Below are positions 56,817-64,000 of a stretch of 64,000 nt of DNA, in pieces. The position numbers and the translations under genes were made by a program. The notes below the pieces were generated by a model that was not told the DNA's origin, made no database searches, and saw nothing but the letters and a program-made list of their open reading frames with translations. Each line of letters opens with the position of its first letter. The first letter of the stretch is position 1. This DNA comes from Synechococcus sp. MVIR-18-1 (GTDB taxonomy: Bacteria; Cyanobacteriota; Cyanobacteriia; PCC-6307; Cyanobiaceae), in NCBI RefSeq assembly GCF_014279835.1, contig NZ_CP047942.1, positions 2,108,001-2,172,000 of the forward strand, given 5' to 3'.

Positions 56817-57779
56817 TCAAAGCCGTGAGCCAGTCATGCGCCCCTTAGACGCGGGAGAAAGATAAAGAAATACACAATGAATAAAGATTCCTATCGCAGC
56901 TAAGCATTCTGCGATTTCCTGTTCCCTGGTATGCAAAAAAGAAACGTTAACACCAGATTTTTCGATCACAACACCCCAATACATAATAGCAGCAATCAGA
57001 AAATAGCTAAAGCAACAACTCAAAGGCAACACAACTCTGACTACATGACTTCTTTTTAAAAGAGATTCCCAGGGCTGGAAGTAACTGATTGCTGATAAAA
57101 AACTAAGGAGGGTGAAAACCAGTGAAAGAGTGAGCCATGTGTAATCATGAAAAAATGCCAGATTATGCATATTTGTCTCCTGCTGGCGATTCACAACATC
57201 AAATACCTCGGGCGTCCTCCAATTAAAAATCATTTGCCCCCAGCTCATCTCTTCCATCGAAGCCACAAACAAACAGATGGCAATAAATCGTGCAATAAGC
57301 TTTCCTCTCCAGGAGCTCCAATTAGAAACTGCCTTCCAAAGGAGAAAAGCGGAAAACAACAAAAAGATAAAGCTTAACCACTCAACAATACTTCCCTCTG
57401 TGATCCTACGGAGATAGGGTTTTACCTCTCCACTCTGTTCAATAGAAAAGCGATAGACCAAAAAGAAAGGCCAGACTAACAAGGGAAATAAAAACACTCT
57501 CAACTGATTTTTTTGCCTAGCGAAAGCACTTAAAAAAAAGTTTTTCGCCTTGCCATTAAATAAAGAAAAAACAAAAAACAAACCGACAACGCCTTGCAGT
57601 CCCTGTCCCAGAGAAAAGGTACCCACTGAAGACGTTGACCCAAACAACAAATTCACTAGTGAGACACCTATCAAAGATGCACCCATCAATCCCAAGGATG
57701 CCGCAAAAAAACGTGACAAAAATTCACGCCGGTCATTTGCCAATTGAATGTCACTATCAAGCACTAGCTTCTCGACCAA
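56817..57779 (-). CDS. Membrane protein of unrecognised family, long copy C
   Basis: A 320-residue protein. A 110-residue N-terminal extension with three extra membrane segments precedes the same four-block region: TEGSIVEW (127-134), MEEMSWGQ (175-182), NRQQETNMHN (197-206) and QEIAECL (287-293). The invariant Glu, SWG, Q-x-E-T-N, HN and QE residues are kept. The gene is AT-rich. It ends 145 bp before the leader ORF and starts close to the psbD terminator, pointing away from psbD. Confidence 0.82.
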   Translation of the reverse strand: MVEKLVLDSDIQLANDRREFLSRFFAASLGLMGASLIGVSLVNLLFGSTSSVGTFSLGQGLQGVVGLFFVFSLFNGKAKNFFLSAFARQKNQLRVFLFPLLVWPFFLVYRFSIEQSGEVKPYLRRITEGSIVEWLSFIFLLFSAFLLWKAVSNWSSWRGKLIARFIAICLFVASMEEMSWGQMIFNWRTPEVFDVVNRQQETNMHNLAFFHDYTWLTLSLVFTLLSFLSAISYFQPWESLLKRSHVVRVVLPLSCCFSYFLIAAIMYWGVVIEKSGVNVSFLHTREQEIAECLAAIGIFIHCVFLYLSPASKGRMTGSRL

Positions 57780-57819
57780 TAGACATCACTTTTACCAAAA
57801 GACAGCGCAAACCTGAATT

Positions 57820-57852
57820 CAAAACAAAAAAACCTCTCAAAGAGAGGTTTTT
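57820..57852 (-). terminator. Terminator of psbD
   Basis: AAACCTCT (57830-57837) pairs with AGAGGTTT (57843-57850) around a five-base loop; on the minus strand the stem is followed by TTTTTTGTTTT. The run of T on the other side may make it work weakly in both directions. It lies 26 bases after the psbD stop, so psbD is monocistronic. Confidence 0.82.
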
Positions 57853-57877
57853 AATTTAACTCACTTTGAACAAATTA

Positions 57878-58933
57878 TCAAAGGGCGTTTCCACGGGGCA
57901 GAACCTCTTCAGGGAAGACGAAGTTTTCGTGCGGCTGGTCAGCCGGTGCCATCCAGGCACGCAGACCTTCATTCAGAAGAATGTTCTTCGTGTAGAAGGT
58001 TTCAAATTCAGGATCCTCAGCAGCGCGGATTTCCTGTGACACGAAGTCATAGGCACGCAAGTTGAGTGCAAGGCCGATGATGCCGATGGAACTGGTCCAC
58101 AAGCCCATCACTGGCACAAACAGCATGAAGAAGTGCAGCCAACGCTTGTTGGAGAACGCAATTCCGAAGATTTGGCTCCAGAAACGGTTGGCGGTGACCA
58201 TTGAATAGGTCTCTTCTTCTTGGGTGGGTTCGAACGCCTTAAAGGTGTTCGACTGTTCACCATCCTCAAAAAGGGTGTTTTCCACGGTTGCGCCGTGAAT
58301 GGCGCAAAGCAGTGCGCCGCCAAGAATGCCGGCCACTCCCATCATGTGGAAGGGATTCAGAGTCCAGTTATGGAAGCCCTGGAGGAACAACAGGAAGCGG
58401 AAAATTGCAGCCACACCAAAGGAGGGTGCAAAGAACCAGCTGCTCTGTCCCAAGGGGTACATCAGGAAGACACTGACGAACACCGCAATCGGACCTGAGA
58501 AGGCGATGGCGTTGTAAGGACGAATGCCGACGAGACGAGCAATTTCAAACTGACGGAGCATGAAGCCGATCAGTGCAAAAGCGCCGTGGAGAGCAACGAA
58601 AGCCCAAAGGCCTCCAAGTTGTATCCAGCGGACAAAATCACCCTGGGCTTCTGGGCCCCAGAGCAACAGCAAGCTGTGACCCATCGCATCAGCGGGGGTG
58701 GACACAGCAGCGGTCAAGAAGTTGCAACCTTCGAGGTACGACGACGCAATGCCGTGGGTGTACCAGGAAGTTACAAATGTGGTTCCCGTTAACCAGCCAC
58801 CAATCGAGAGGTAGGCCGTGGGAAGAAGAAGAATGCCGGACCAGCCGACAAAAACAAATCGGTCGCGTTTGAGCCAATCATCGAGGACGTCGAACCATCC
58901 CCGCTGCGGCATGCGACCTGCAGCGATCGTCAT
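57878..58933 (-). CDS. psbD: Photosystem II D2 protein, stand-alone copy
   Basis: A 351-residue D2 protein. It begins [20 protein letters not shown] and ends [13 protein letters not shown]. Diagnostic blocks: [10 protein letters not shown] replaced as [40 protein letters not shown] (with the iron-ligand region) and [20 protein letters not shown]. In the usual operon psbD overlaps psbC; here no psbC follows and a terminator closes the gene, so this is the separate second psbD copy known from cyanobacteria. Start ATG 58933. In other strains the solo copy responds to high light; not shown here. Confidence 0.97.
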   Translation of the reverse strand: MTIAAGRMPQRGWFDVLDDWLKRDRFVFVGWSGILLLPTAYLSIGGWLTGTTFVTSWYTHGIASSYLEGCNFLTAAVSTPADAMGHSLLLLWGPEAQGDFVRWIQLGGLWAFVALHGAFALIGFMLRQFEIARLVGIRPYNAIAFSGPIAVFVSVFLMYPLGQSSWFFAPSFGVAAIFRFLLFLQGFHNWTLNPFHMMGVAGILGGALLCAIHGATVENTLFEDGEQSNTFKAFEPTQEEETYSMVTANRFWSQIFGIAFSNKRWLHFFMLFVPVMGLWTSSIGIIGLALNLRAYDFVSQEIRAAEDPEFETFYTKNILLNEGLRAWMAPADQPHENFVFPEEVLPRGNAL

Positions 58934-59090
58934 GAGGTTGCTTCATGAAGCTTTACATGCGGAGACTAATGGCTTCCGCTGTTTTTGCAGGGGCGACACA
59001 GCCGGACAGCCCATAGATGAGTGAAAATACCCAGGACTCCGTTTCGCGCTTCTGATGAGGAGAATGGAGCCACAACCATTTTCTTTAGCT

Positions 59091-59354
59091 GTGTACGTCG
59101 TCGAATTAGCTCTTCGCATGAGCCCGATGCCCATCTCTGTTCAACGCAAGGAATCGGGAGATGCCGAATCCGTCTATCAACAGGTTCGCCAAGCCCTTGA
59201 ACAGGGACAGCCTCGATTGCTTGAAATGACCTGCGAAAAAGTAGAAGGCAAACGACTCAGCGTTCTTACGAGCGACGTTTTAGCTGTTCAGATCTATGAG
59301 AAGACGGCGGCATCCGGGGGAAGCAAACGCCCTGGCTTTTCACTCGACAGCTAA
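59091..59354 (+). CDS. UPF0367 family protein
   Basis: With the GTG at 59091 the protein is 87 residues: [20 protein letters not shown], then [20 protein letters not shown] (about 29-48), [12 protein letters not shown] and a RPGFSLDS tail. This fits UPF0367, a small conserved cyanobacterial protein of unknown function. The frame is open to 59055, but the GTG start matches family length. The ABC gene follows 5 bp after, so probably cotranscribed. Confidence 0.85.
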   Translation: MYVVELALRMSPMPISVQRKESGDAESVYQQVRQALEQGQPRLLEMTCEKVEGKRLSVLTSDVLAVQIYEKTAASGGSKRPGFSLDS

Positions 59355-59359
59355 CCGCT

Positions 59360-60040
59360 GTGGGCACGGACACCAACGAACGGATACTTCAATTTGAGAA
59401 GGTCAGTTTTTGCTGGCCCTGCGGGACCCGCGCTCTGGACCGCTGCAGCTTCAGCGTTCCAGGGCCAGGCCTATGGATGCTGGTAGGTAGCAATGGCAGT
59501 GGGAAAAGCACCCTATTTCGAATGATCGGCGGGTTGCTCCAACCTCAATCAGGACGAGTGGATTGCAATGTCCAAACGGCCTTGGTGTTTCAAAATCCCG
59601 ATCATCAATTGCTGCTTCCAAGTTGCGGCAGCGACCTTCTGCTCAACCTTCCCCCCACACTTGCTCCTTCCCTGAAACGCAAGCGAATCGCCCACCTGCT
59701 GGAGCAGGTGGGCCTCGCCGGCATGGCTGGGAGGCAAATTCACACCTTGAGTGGGGGCCAAAAGCAGCGTTTAGCTATTGCTGGTGCTCTAGCCAGTGAC
59801 GCAAAACTGATGCTGCTTGATGAACCGACAGCACTGTTGGACCCATCAAGCCAAAGCTCAGTCTTGGCAACGGTTCAACAGCTTTGTCACCGCTCGCTCA
59901 ATCCACTCACAGCTCTTTGGATCACCCATCGACTAGATGAACTGGACCATGCTGACGGCGCAGCACTCATGAAAAAGGGCGCGATTGGTCCTTGGGAGAA
60001 AGGTCTCGCTTTGCGCCGCAAACTCAAGGCACTTGCCTAA
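59360..60040 (+). CDS. ECF-type ABC transporter ATP-binding protein
   Basis: GTG start at 59360. A 226-residue ATPase: Walker A GSNGSGKST (about 39-47), Q-loop LVFQNPDHQ (about 75-83), signature LSGGQKQRLAIAGAL (about 130-144), Walker B LMLLDEPT (about 151-158), and H-loop ITHRLDEL. The 'FQNPDHQ' Q-loop is characteristic of cobalt/nickel/ECF transporter EcfA/CbiO subunits. No T or S component is next to it, so the substrate is unknown. Confidence 0.87.
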   Translation: MGTDTNERILQFEKVSFCWPCGTRALDRCSFSVPGPGLWMLVGSNGSGKSTLFRMIGGLLQPQSGRVDCNVQTALVFQNPDHQLLLPSCGSDLLLNLPPTLAPSLKRKRIAHLLEQVGLAGMAGRQIHTLSGGQKQRLAIAGALASDAKLMLLDEPTALLDPSSQSSVLATVQQLCHRSLNPLTALWITHRLDELDHADGAALMKKGAIGPWEKGLALRRKLKALA

Positions 60041-60075
60041 GTCAGGGCCAGACAGTTAAGGTCTCCTGGTCTCAA

Positions 60076-60147
60076 TCCTCGGTAGCTCAGCGGTAGAGCG
60101 GTCGACTGTTAATCGATTGGTCGCAGGTTCGAATCCCGCCCGGGGAG
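60076..60147 (+). tRNA. tRNA-Asn (GTT)
   Basis: 72 nt. Acceptor TCCTCGG/CCGGGGA with discriminator G, D arm TAGCTCAGCGGTAGAGC, anticodon loop CTGTTAA (anticodon GTT), T arm GCAGGTTCGAATCCCGC. CCA is not encoded. Confidence 0.96.
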
Positions 60148-60159
60148 TTTCAAGCGAAT

Positions 60160-60188
60160 GTCATCACCCTCAAGGTGGTGACTTTTTT
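60160..60188 (+). terminator. Terminator after tRNA-Asn
   Basis: GTCATCACC (60160-60168) pairs with GGTGGTGAC (60174-60182) around CTCAA, with a run of eight T following. It probably ends tRNA-Asn transcription. The 259 bp after it, to rpaA, contain no credible gene and must hold the rpaA promoter, for which I see no clear box pair. Confidence 0.88.
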
Positions 60189-60449
60189 TTGCCCTTAGCA
60201 GCACTATTTTTTCTCTAATCAGAAGAAAATCGCCGATAGAGGCCATTCAAATCAAAAGATTTCCTGTAGAGCCGCCCGAGCTGATCTCCGAGTTACTGCG
60301 CCAAATCCCAGTCAGGCAAACAATTGTCAGGGACATGCCAACCATGAAGGGAAGAACCTGAATTCTGCACAAACTGATTGATCTTGAGAGAATTACTCCT
60401 TAATGACGCGGCCCTACCTCGTCCACTTGTTTTTTTCGCCAGCACTTAG

Positions 60450-61250
60450 ATGAAGCCTTCCATCCTGCTGATCGAAGACGACCGGGATATGAGCGAATTA
60501 GTAGGTGGGCACCTCGAGCACAGTGGTTTTGATGTTCAACGAGCCGACGACGGCATTAAGGGACAAGCGCTCGCACTGCAATACACCCCAGATTTAATTC
60601 TTCTGGATTTAATGCTCCCCAATGTGGATGGACTCACCCTTTGCCAACGACTGCGCCGAGATGAAAGGACAGCCTCCATTCCGATCCTGATGCTGACAGC
60701 TCTGGGCGGTACGAAAGACAAAGTGAGCGGATTCAACTCAGGCGCTGATGATTACCTCACAAAACCATTTGATCTCGAGGAGCTCCAAGCGCGAGTGAAA
60801 GCGCTACTGAGGCGTAGTGATAGAGCGCCTATTGGAACATCGGGTAACCATCACGAAATCCTTAGTTATGGACCTCTGACCTTGGTGCCCGAGCGCTTTG
60901 AAGCGATCTGGTTCGATCATCCGGTACGACTCACCCACTTGGAATTCGAGCTTCTGCATTGTTTGCTCCAGCGCCACGGCCAAACGGTTGCTCCCTCTCT
61001 CATCCTCAAAGAAGTGTGGGGTTATGAACCAGACGACGACATTGAAACGATTCGCGTTCACGTTCGTCACCTACGTACGAAATTAGAACCAGATCCACGC
61101 AAACCCCGTTTCATCAAAACGGTTTATGGAGCCGGCTATTGCCTTGAGCTGCCCACTGGATCTCAACTCGATGGACTTCAGGATGTCCTCGCTCAAGCGC
61201 GCCAAGATCGAGAGCAAAAAACTGAGGCAGCGAATCGGGCTACGGCCTGA
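60450..61250 (+). CDS. rpaA: OmpR-family response regulator RpaA
   Basis: A 266-residue response regulator. Receiver domain (1-115): acidic pocket IEDDRDM (Asp10, Asp11), phospho-acceptor Asp53 in [11 protein letters not shown], Thr83 and Lys105 (YLTKPFD). Winged-helix domain (about 135-235): [72 protein letters not shown]. These features fit RpaA, the output regulator of the KaiC-SasA circadian system. The 30-residue C-terminal tail ([13 protein letters not shown]) is low complexity. Confidence 0.92.
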   Translation: MKPSILLIEDDRDMSELVGGHLEHSGFDVQRADDGIKGQALALQYTPDLILLDLMLPNVDGLTLCQRLRRDERTASIPILMLTALGGTKDKVSGFNSGADDYLTKPFDLEELQARVKALLRRSDRAPIGTSGNHHEILSYGPLTLVPERFEAIWFDHPVRLTHLEFELLHCLLQRHGQTVAPSLILKEVWGYEPDDDIETIRVHVRHLRTKLEPDPRKPRFIKTVYGAGYCLELPTGSQLDGLQDVLAQARQDREQKTEAANRATA

Positions 61251-61260
61251 TTAATAACGA

Positions 61261-62244
61261 TCAAAGTTCCATCAAATCCAGAAATGTGACTTCCCAAGCC
61301 AATCTGGGCTGCACAAACGAAAGCAATTGAACGCGTAGCCTCTCGAGTTTTCGGAGAACTCGCTCACTTTGTTGCAGCCTCCAAAGGTGCTGCTGCAGCC
61401 AATTGATGAGCCACAGCTGTTGCTCACCATCGAGAGCCTCAGTGAGATCACGGGCGAGCGCAAGGGCTTCGATCGGTTGGGTTGGCAAGGAATGCAAACG
61501 TCCGATCAGTTCGGGTGAAACACGTAACCACTGCCTGACATGGCCCAATAGCGCACCTGGAGAACCCCCAGCCATTGCAACCAACTCAGGCTGCATGAGC
61601 CCTTGCCTGACAGCCTCTTGATCGACATCAGCGGGCAAACGTTGGAGAACGGACTGCATATCTTCAGCACTGAGCTGGATCAAGCGAATCAGCTGACAGC
61701 GCGAACGAATGGTGGAGAGCAGCCGTTCGGGAGCCGCTGAGAGCAGGATCAACACTCCATGGCCTGGTTCCTCAAGAGTTTTGAGCAAAGCATTGGCAGC
61801 GGCTTCCGCCATCGCTTCCGGCTCCTCAAGCACCACAAGGCCACGCGACGACTCCAGCGGTTGCCGTGACAAGAAACGGCTGATGTCTCGAATCTGATCC
61901 AACCTCACGAGGGGAGGGGTTCGCCGACTGACGCCCGCCTCCTCAGCTTCAGAGCGGGAGATCAAACGCCCCTGGTGGCTGTAGCTGGGTTCGACCCAGA
62001 GGAGATCAGGGTGGTTGCGTTCTGCCAAGCGCCGCCGCTGGCGTTGATTGCACTGGCCCTCACTGATCACGCCTTCGAGGAAGCGCAGAACAGCCAGGCG
62101 ACGGCCAACACCTTCTGGGCCAGCGAAAACATAGGCAGGAGCGAGGCGCCCTTGCATCAGGGCTGCCTTTAAAAGGGTCACAGCCAGAGGCTGGCCCACC
62201 AGATCAGCAAACAGATCTTGCTCTTCGAGCAACACGTCGCTCAT
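61261..62244 (-). CDS. holB: DNA polymerase III subunit delta'
   Basis: A 327-residue clamp-loader subunit, with the ATG at 62244 (MSDVLLEEQDLFADLVGQPL); an upstream ATG at 62253 is in frame. It has VAAA+ features without a functional P-loop (GPEGVGRRLAV), and LLKTLEEPGHGVLILLSAAP (about 150-169) followed by RLLSTIRSRCQLIRL (sensor 1/SRC). The start overlaps the tmk stop (TGATG), a conserved tmk-holB coupling. Confidence 0.9.
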   Translation of the reverse strand: MSDVLLEEQDLFADLVGQPLAVTLLKAALMQGRLAPAYVFAGPEGVGRRLAVLRFLEGVISEGQCNQRQRRRLAERNHPDLLWVEPSYSHQGRLISRSEAEEAGVSRRTPPLVRLDQIRDISRFLSRQPLESSRGLVVLEEPEAMAEAAANALLKTLEEPGHGVLILLSAAPERLLSTIRSRCQLIRLIQLSAEDMQSVLQRLPADVDQEAVRQGLMQPELVAMAGGSPGALLGHVRQWLRVSPELIGRLHSLPTQPIEALALARDLTEALDGEQQLWLINWLQQHLWRLQQSERVLRKLERLRVQLLSFVQPRLAWEVTFLDLMEL

Positions 62245-62891
62245 CGCTGCCAAGACGCCGCTCGGGTAAGCAACGCGGTTTGAATCGCCTCAGCAACCTC
62301 CAAAAGCGGACGGTCAGCCATAACCGACACCCAGCCATGCGCCTTAGCCAAGTTAGAAAAACCATTGGAAACACGCTCTAAGAAAGCAAAACCTTCCGCT
62401 TCGATGCGGTCTTCCTCGCGACTACCGCGTCGCTGAACACTCAATGCCAAAGGGATATCAAGCCAAACCGTCACATCGGGGCTGAGCCCTCTCGTGGCAA
62501 TGCGCTCGAGATCAGTGATGAGCTCCCGATCGAGACCTCGTCCGTATCCCTGATAAGCCATCGTCGATCCCGTGAAGCGATCACTGAGCACCCAATCACC
62601 CCTCTCCAAGGCAGGCTGAATGACTCGGTCTACGTGTTGGGCACGATCCGCTGCATACATCAACAACTCTGCTGTTGGACCCGGGTCAGCATCTTGAGGG
62701 GGGTGGAGCAGAAGCTCACGCAGGCTTTTTCCCAAGGCCGTTCCTCCCGGTTCTCGAGTCACAATCAGCTGAGACCCCGCGGGCATCAGTCCGCTCGTCG
62801 GGAGCCAACTGGACAGCTGCTGAAGCTGGCTGGTTTTTCCACAACCATCAATGCCCTCCAGCACCAGCAGTCGTCCCTTGCTCCTGGCCAT
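62241..62891 (-). CDS. tmk: Thymidylate kinase
   Basis: A 216-residue kinase that phosphorylates dTMP. P-loop VLEGIDGCGKTSQLQQLSSW (about 11-30), DR motif in VLSDRFTGSTMAYQGYGRG (about 100-118), and LID in SREEDRIEAEG. The first arm TREPGGTALGKSLRELLLHP (about 45-64) is typical. It lies 3 bp after the copper-ATPase stop on the same strand. Confidence 0.94.
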   Translation of the reverse strand: MARSKGRLLVLEGIDGCGKTSQLQQLSSWLPTSGLMPAGSQLIVTREPGGTALGKSLRELLLHPPQDADPGPTAELLMYAADRAQHVDRVIQPALERGDWVLSDRFTGSTMAYQGYGRGLDRELITDLERIATRGLSPDVTVWLDIPLALSVQRRGSREEDRIEAEGFAFLERVSNGFSNLAKAHGWVSVMADRPLLEVAEAIQTALLTRAASWQR

Positions 62892-62893
62892 GG

Positions 62894-64000
62894 TTAACGA
62901 AGCCGCAAGCTGAGGGCATTCAGCACAACAGACACCGAGCTAAACGCCATAAGCAGTGCTGCCAGGGGAGGTGACAACAAAAGACCAAATCCGGGCAAAA
63001 GCACACCAGCCGCAATCGGCAAGGCAATGAGGTTGTAACCAAAAGCCCAAATCAAATTCTGACGAATCTTGGACATCGTTCGCCTGGCCAAGCAAAGCGC
63101 CTCAGGCACAGCCTCAAGCCGATCTCCGAGCAGCACCAGATCGGCCGTGTCCTGAGCGATCTGAGTTCCTGTGCCGACTGCAATGCCGAGGTCTGCTGCC
63201 GCCAAAGCGGGGGCATCGTTGATTCCGTCACCCACCATCGCTACAGAACCCTGCTCTCGCAAAAGCTCAAGGCGTTCAAGTTTTTGATGCGGCAACAGTT
63301 GCCATGCCAAATCGGCGTCGGCGAAACCAAGCTCACGCCCCACCCGTTCAACGGTCTGGCGACGATCGCCACTCAACATGGCAACCGACTGACCCTGGTC
63401 TCGTAAGCGCTGGATGGCGAGCGATGCATCCGGGCGAAGTCGATCGTCAACAGTCACGAGGCCAAGCGGAGTCTCAGCCAAAGCAACAGCCACTAACGAC
63501 TGCCCACGCTGCACAACCGAATCAAGCGCTTGTTGCTGTTGCTCCGTCCAGAACACACCTTGATCACGCAGCCATTCCGGTGAGCCAACACGCACCAGGC
63601 CATCCACGCCTTGCAACCGACCTTCCATCCCTGCACCAGGAGTGGTGCGGCTGGATTCAACCCCTAAAAGAGGCAACTGAAGCCTTTGTGCCTCCTGCAG
63701 CAACGCATGGGCGAGTGGATGCCGGCTCGTCTGTTCAAGGCTTGCCGCCAGCTGAAGCGCTTGAGGGGGATCCTCGCTGGCCAACACCGAATCAACCAGG
63801 GGCCGCCCGAGCGTGAGCGTGCCTGTTTTATCGAACACCATGCGCTGGACAGAGGCTGCTAACTCGATCACATCTCCACCTCGAAACAACCAGCCCTGCT
63901 TCGCTGCCAAACCTGAGGACACGGTGATCACGGTGGGAGTGGCCAATCCCAAAGCACAAGGGCAAGCCACAACAAGCACCGCAATGGAGAGTTGGAGAGC
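62894..64000 (-). CDS. Copper-type P1B ATPase, C-terminal part (start outside window)
   Basis: The frame is open from the stop at 62894 to the end of the window at 64000, so at least 368 residues are visible, roughly half to two thirds of such an enzyme. Seen: the metal-binding CPC motif in VVACPCALGLATPTV, phosphorylation site DKTGTLT, HP motif RHPLAHALLQEA, GDGINDAPALAAADLGIAVG hinge, and late Asn-Tyr helix YNLIALPIAAGVLLPG with terminal SSVSVVLNALSLRLR (SxxSSVSVV...N). CPC plus these helices indicates copper-translocating type. N-terminal metal-binding domain is not in the window. Confidence 0.92.
   Translation of the reverse strand, partial: ALQLSIAVLVVACPCALGLATPTVITVSSGLAAKQGWLFRGGDVIELAASVQRMVFDKTGTLTLGRPLVDSVLASEDPPQALQLAASLEQTSRHPLAHALLQEAQRLQLPLLGVESSRTTPGAGMEGRLQGVDGLVRVGSPEWLRDQGVFWTEQQQQALDSVVQRGQSLVAVALAETPLGLVTVDDRLRPDASLAIQRLRDQGQSVAMLSGDRRQTVERVGRELGFADADLAWQLLPHQKLERLELLREQGSVAMVGDGINDAPALAAADLGIAVGTGTQIAQDTADLVLLGDRLEAVPEALCLARRTMSKIRQNLIWAFGYNLIALPIAAGVLLPGFGLLLSPPLAALLMAFSSVSVVLNALSLRLR

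Noticed and set aside
57878-58933. Possibility that this gene encodes D1 (psbA)
   Set aside because: The N-terminus MTIAAGR, the [14 protein letters not shown] block and the C-terminus ending LPRGNAL are D2; D1 ends differently and is about 360 residues.

Overview
The window is chromosomal DNA of a marine picocyanobacterium, most likely Synechococcus of the Synechococcus/Cyanobium group. The case rests on photosystem II genes (psbU, a stand-alone psbD), a high-light-inducible protein, petL, zeta-carotene desaturase, ndhO, a CRR7-type NDH factor, RpaA, a porin of the SomA/iron-uptake type, several cyanobacteria-restricted families (TIGR03279, DUF3120, DUF4346, DUF751, UPF0367), and a 16S-tRNA(Ile)-tRNA(Ala)-23S-5S ribosomal operon. 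psbU argues against Prochlorococcus. No strain assignment was possible without searches.

Layout. 1-9.3 kb: end of an ABC-F ATPase, a small Cys-rich protein, a HtrA/Deg protease, HrpB helicase, an Hli protein, exonuclease VII (xseA-xseB), two small membrane proteins and a YihY/BrkB-type protein. 9.35-14.75 kb: one complete rRNA operon on the minus strand with its own terminator. 15.3-20.2 kb: a tight minus-strand cluster of UppP, a radical-SAM/PDZ protein, a TolC-type channel and an inositol-monophosphatase-like enzyme. 20.4-30.4 kb: DUF3120, psbU, nadB, VKOR-thioredoxin fusion, rimO, an MFS carrier, petL, a B12-binding radical SAM enzyme, DUF4346 and a COG3146 acyltransferase-like protein. 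30.5-47.3 kb: dense housekeeping genes (RibD-C, tandem PTPS, aroK, crr7, GST, rbfA, nagZ, GT2-TPR, hemD, zds, IscA-type carrier, LpxB-like, ndhO, dnaJ-domain, cysK). 47.5-49.2 kb: an SLH porin.

49.6-57.8 kb is an accessory island, partly AT-rich, between the porin and psbD. It holds two GT-C-type membrane glycosyltransferases and at least four members of an unrecognised polytopic membrane protein family with a shared set of acidic, Asn and His motifs, plus a fifth membrane protein with a related acidic/His pattern. Between two of the paralogues lies an untranslated segment with a 17-codon ORF behind a perfect Shine-Dalgarno sequence, two small stem-loops and a 37-nt perfect palindrome. This block is the best candidate in the window for something undescribed.

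57.9-64 kb returns to core genes: solo psbD, UPF0367, an ECF-type ABC ATPase, tRNA-Asn, rpaA, holB-tmk and the C-terminal two-thirds of a copper-type P-ATPase that runs off the window.

Several genes too short for usual ORF cut-offs were added by reading the sequence: hli (47 aa), petL (30 aa), a 34-aa membrane peptide before hrpB, a 43-aa ORF translationally coupled to the dnaJ-domain gene, and the 17-aa leader ORF.
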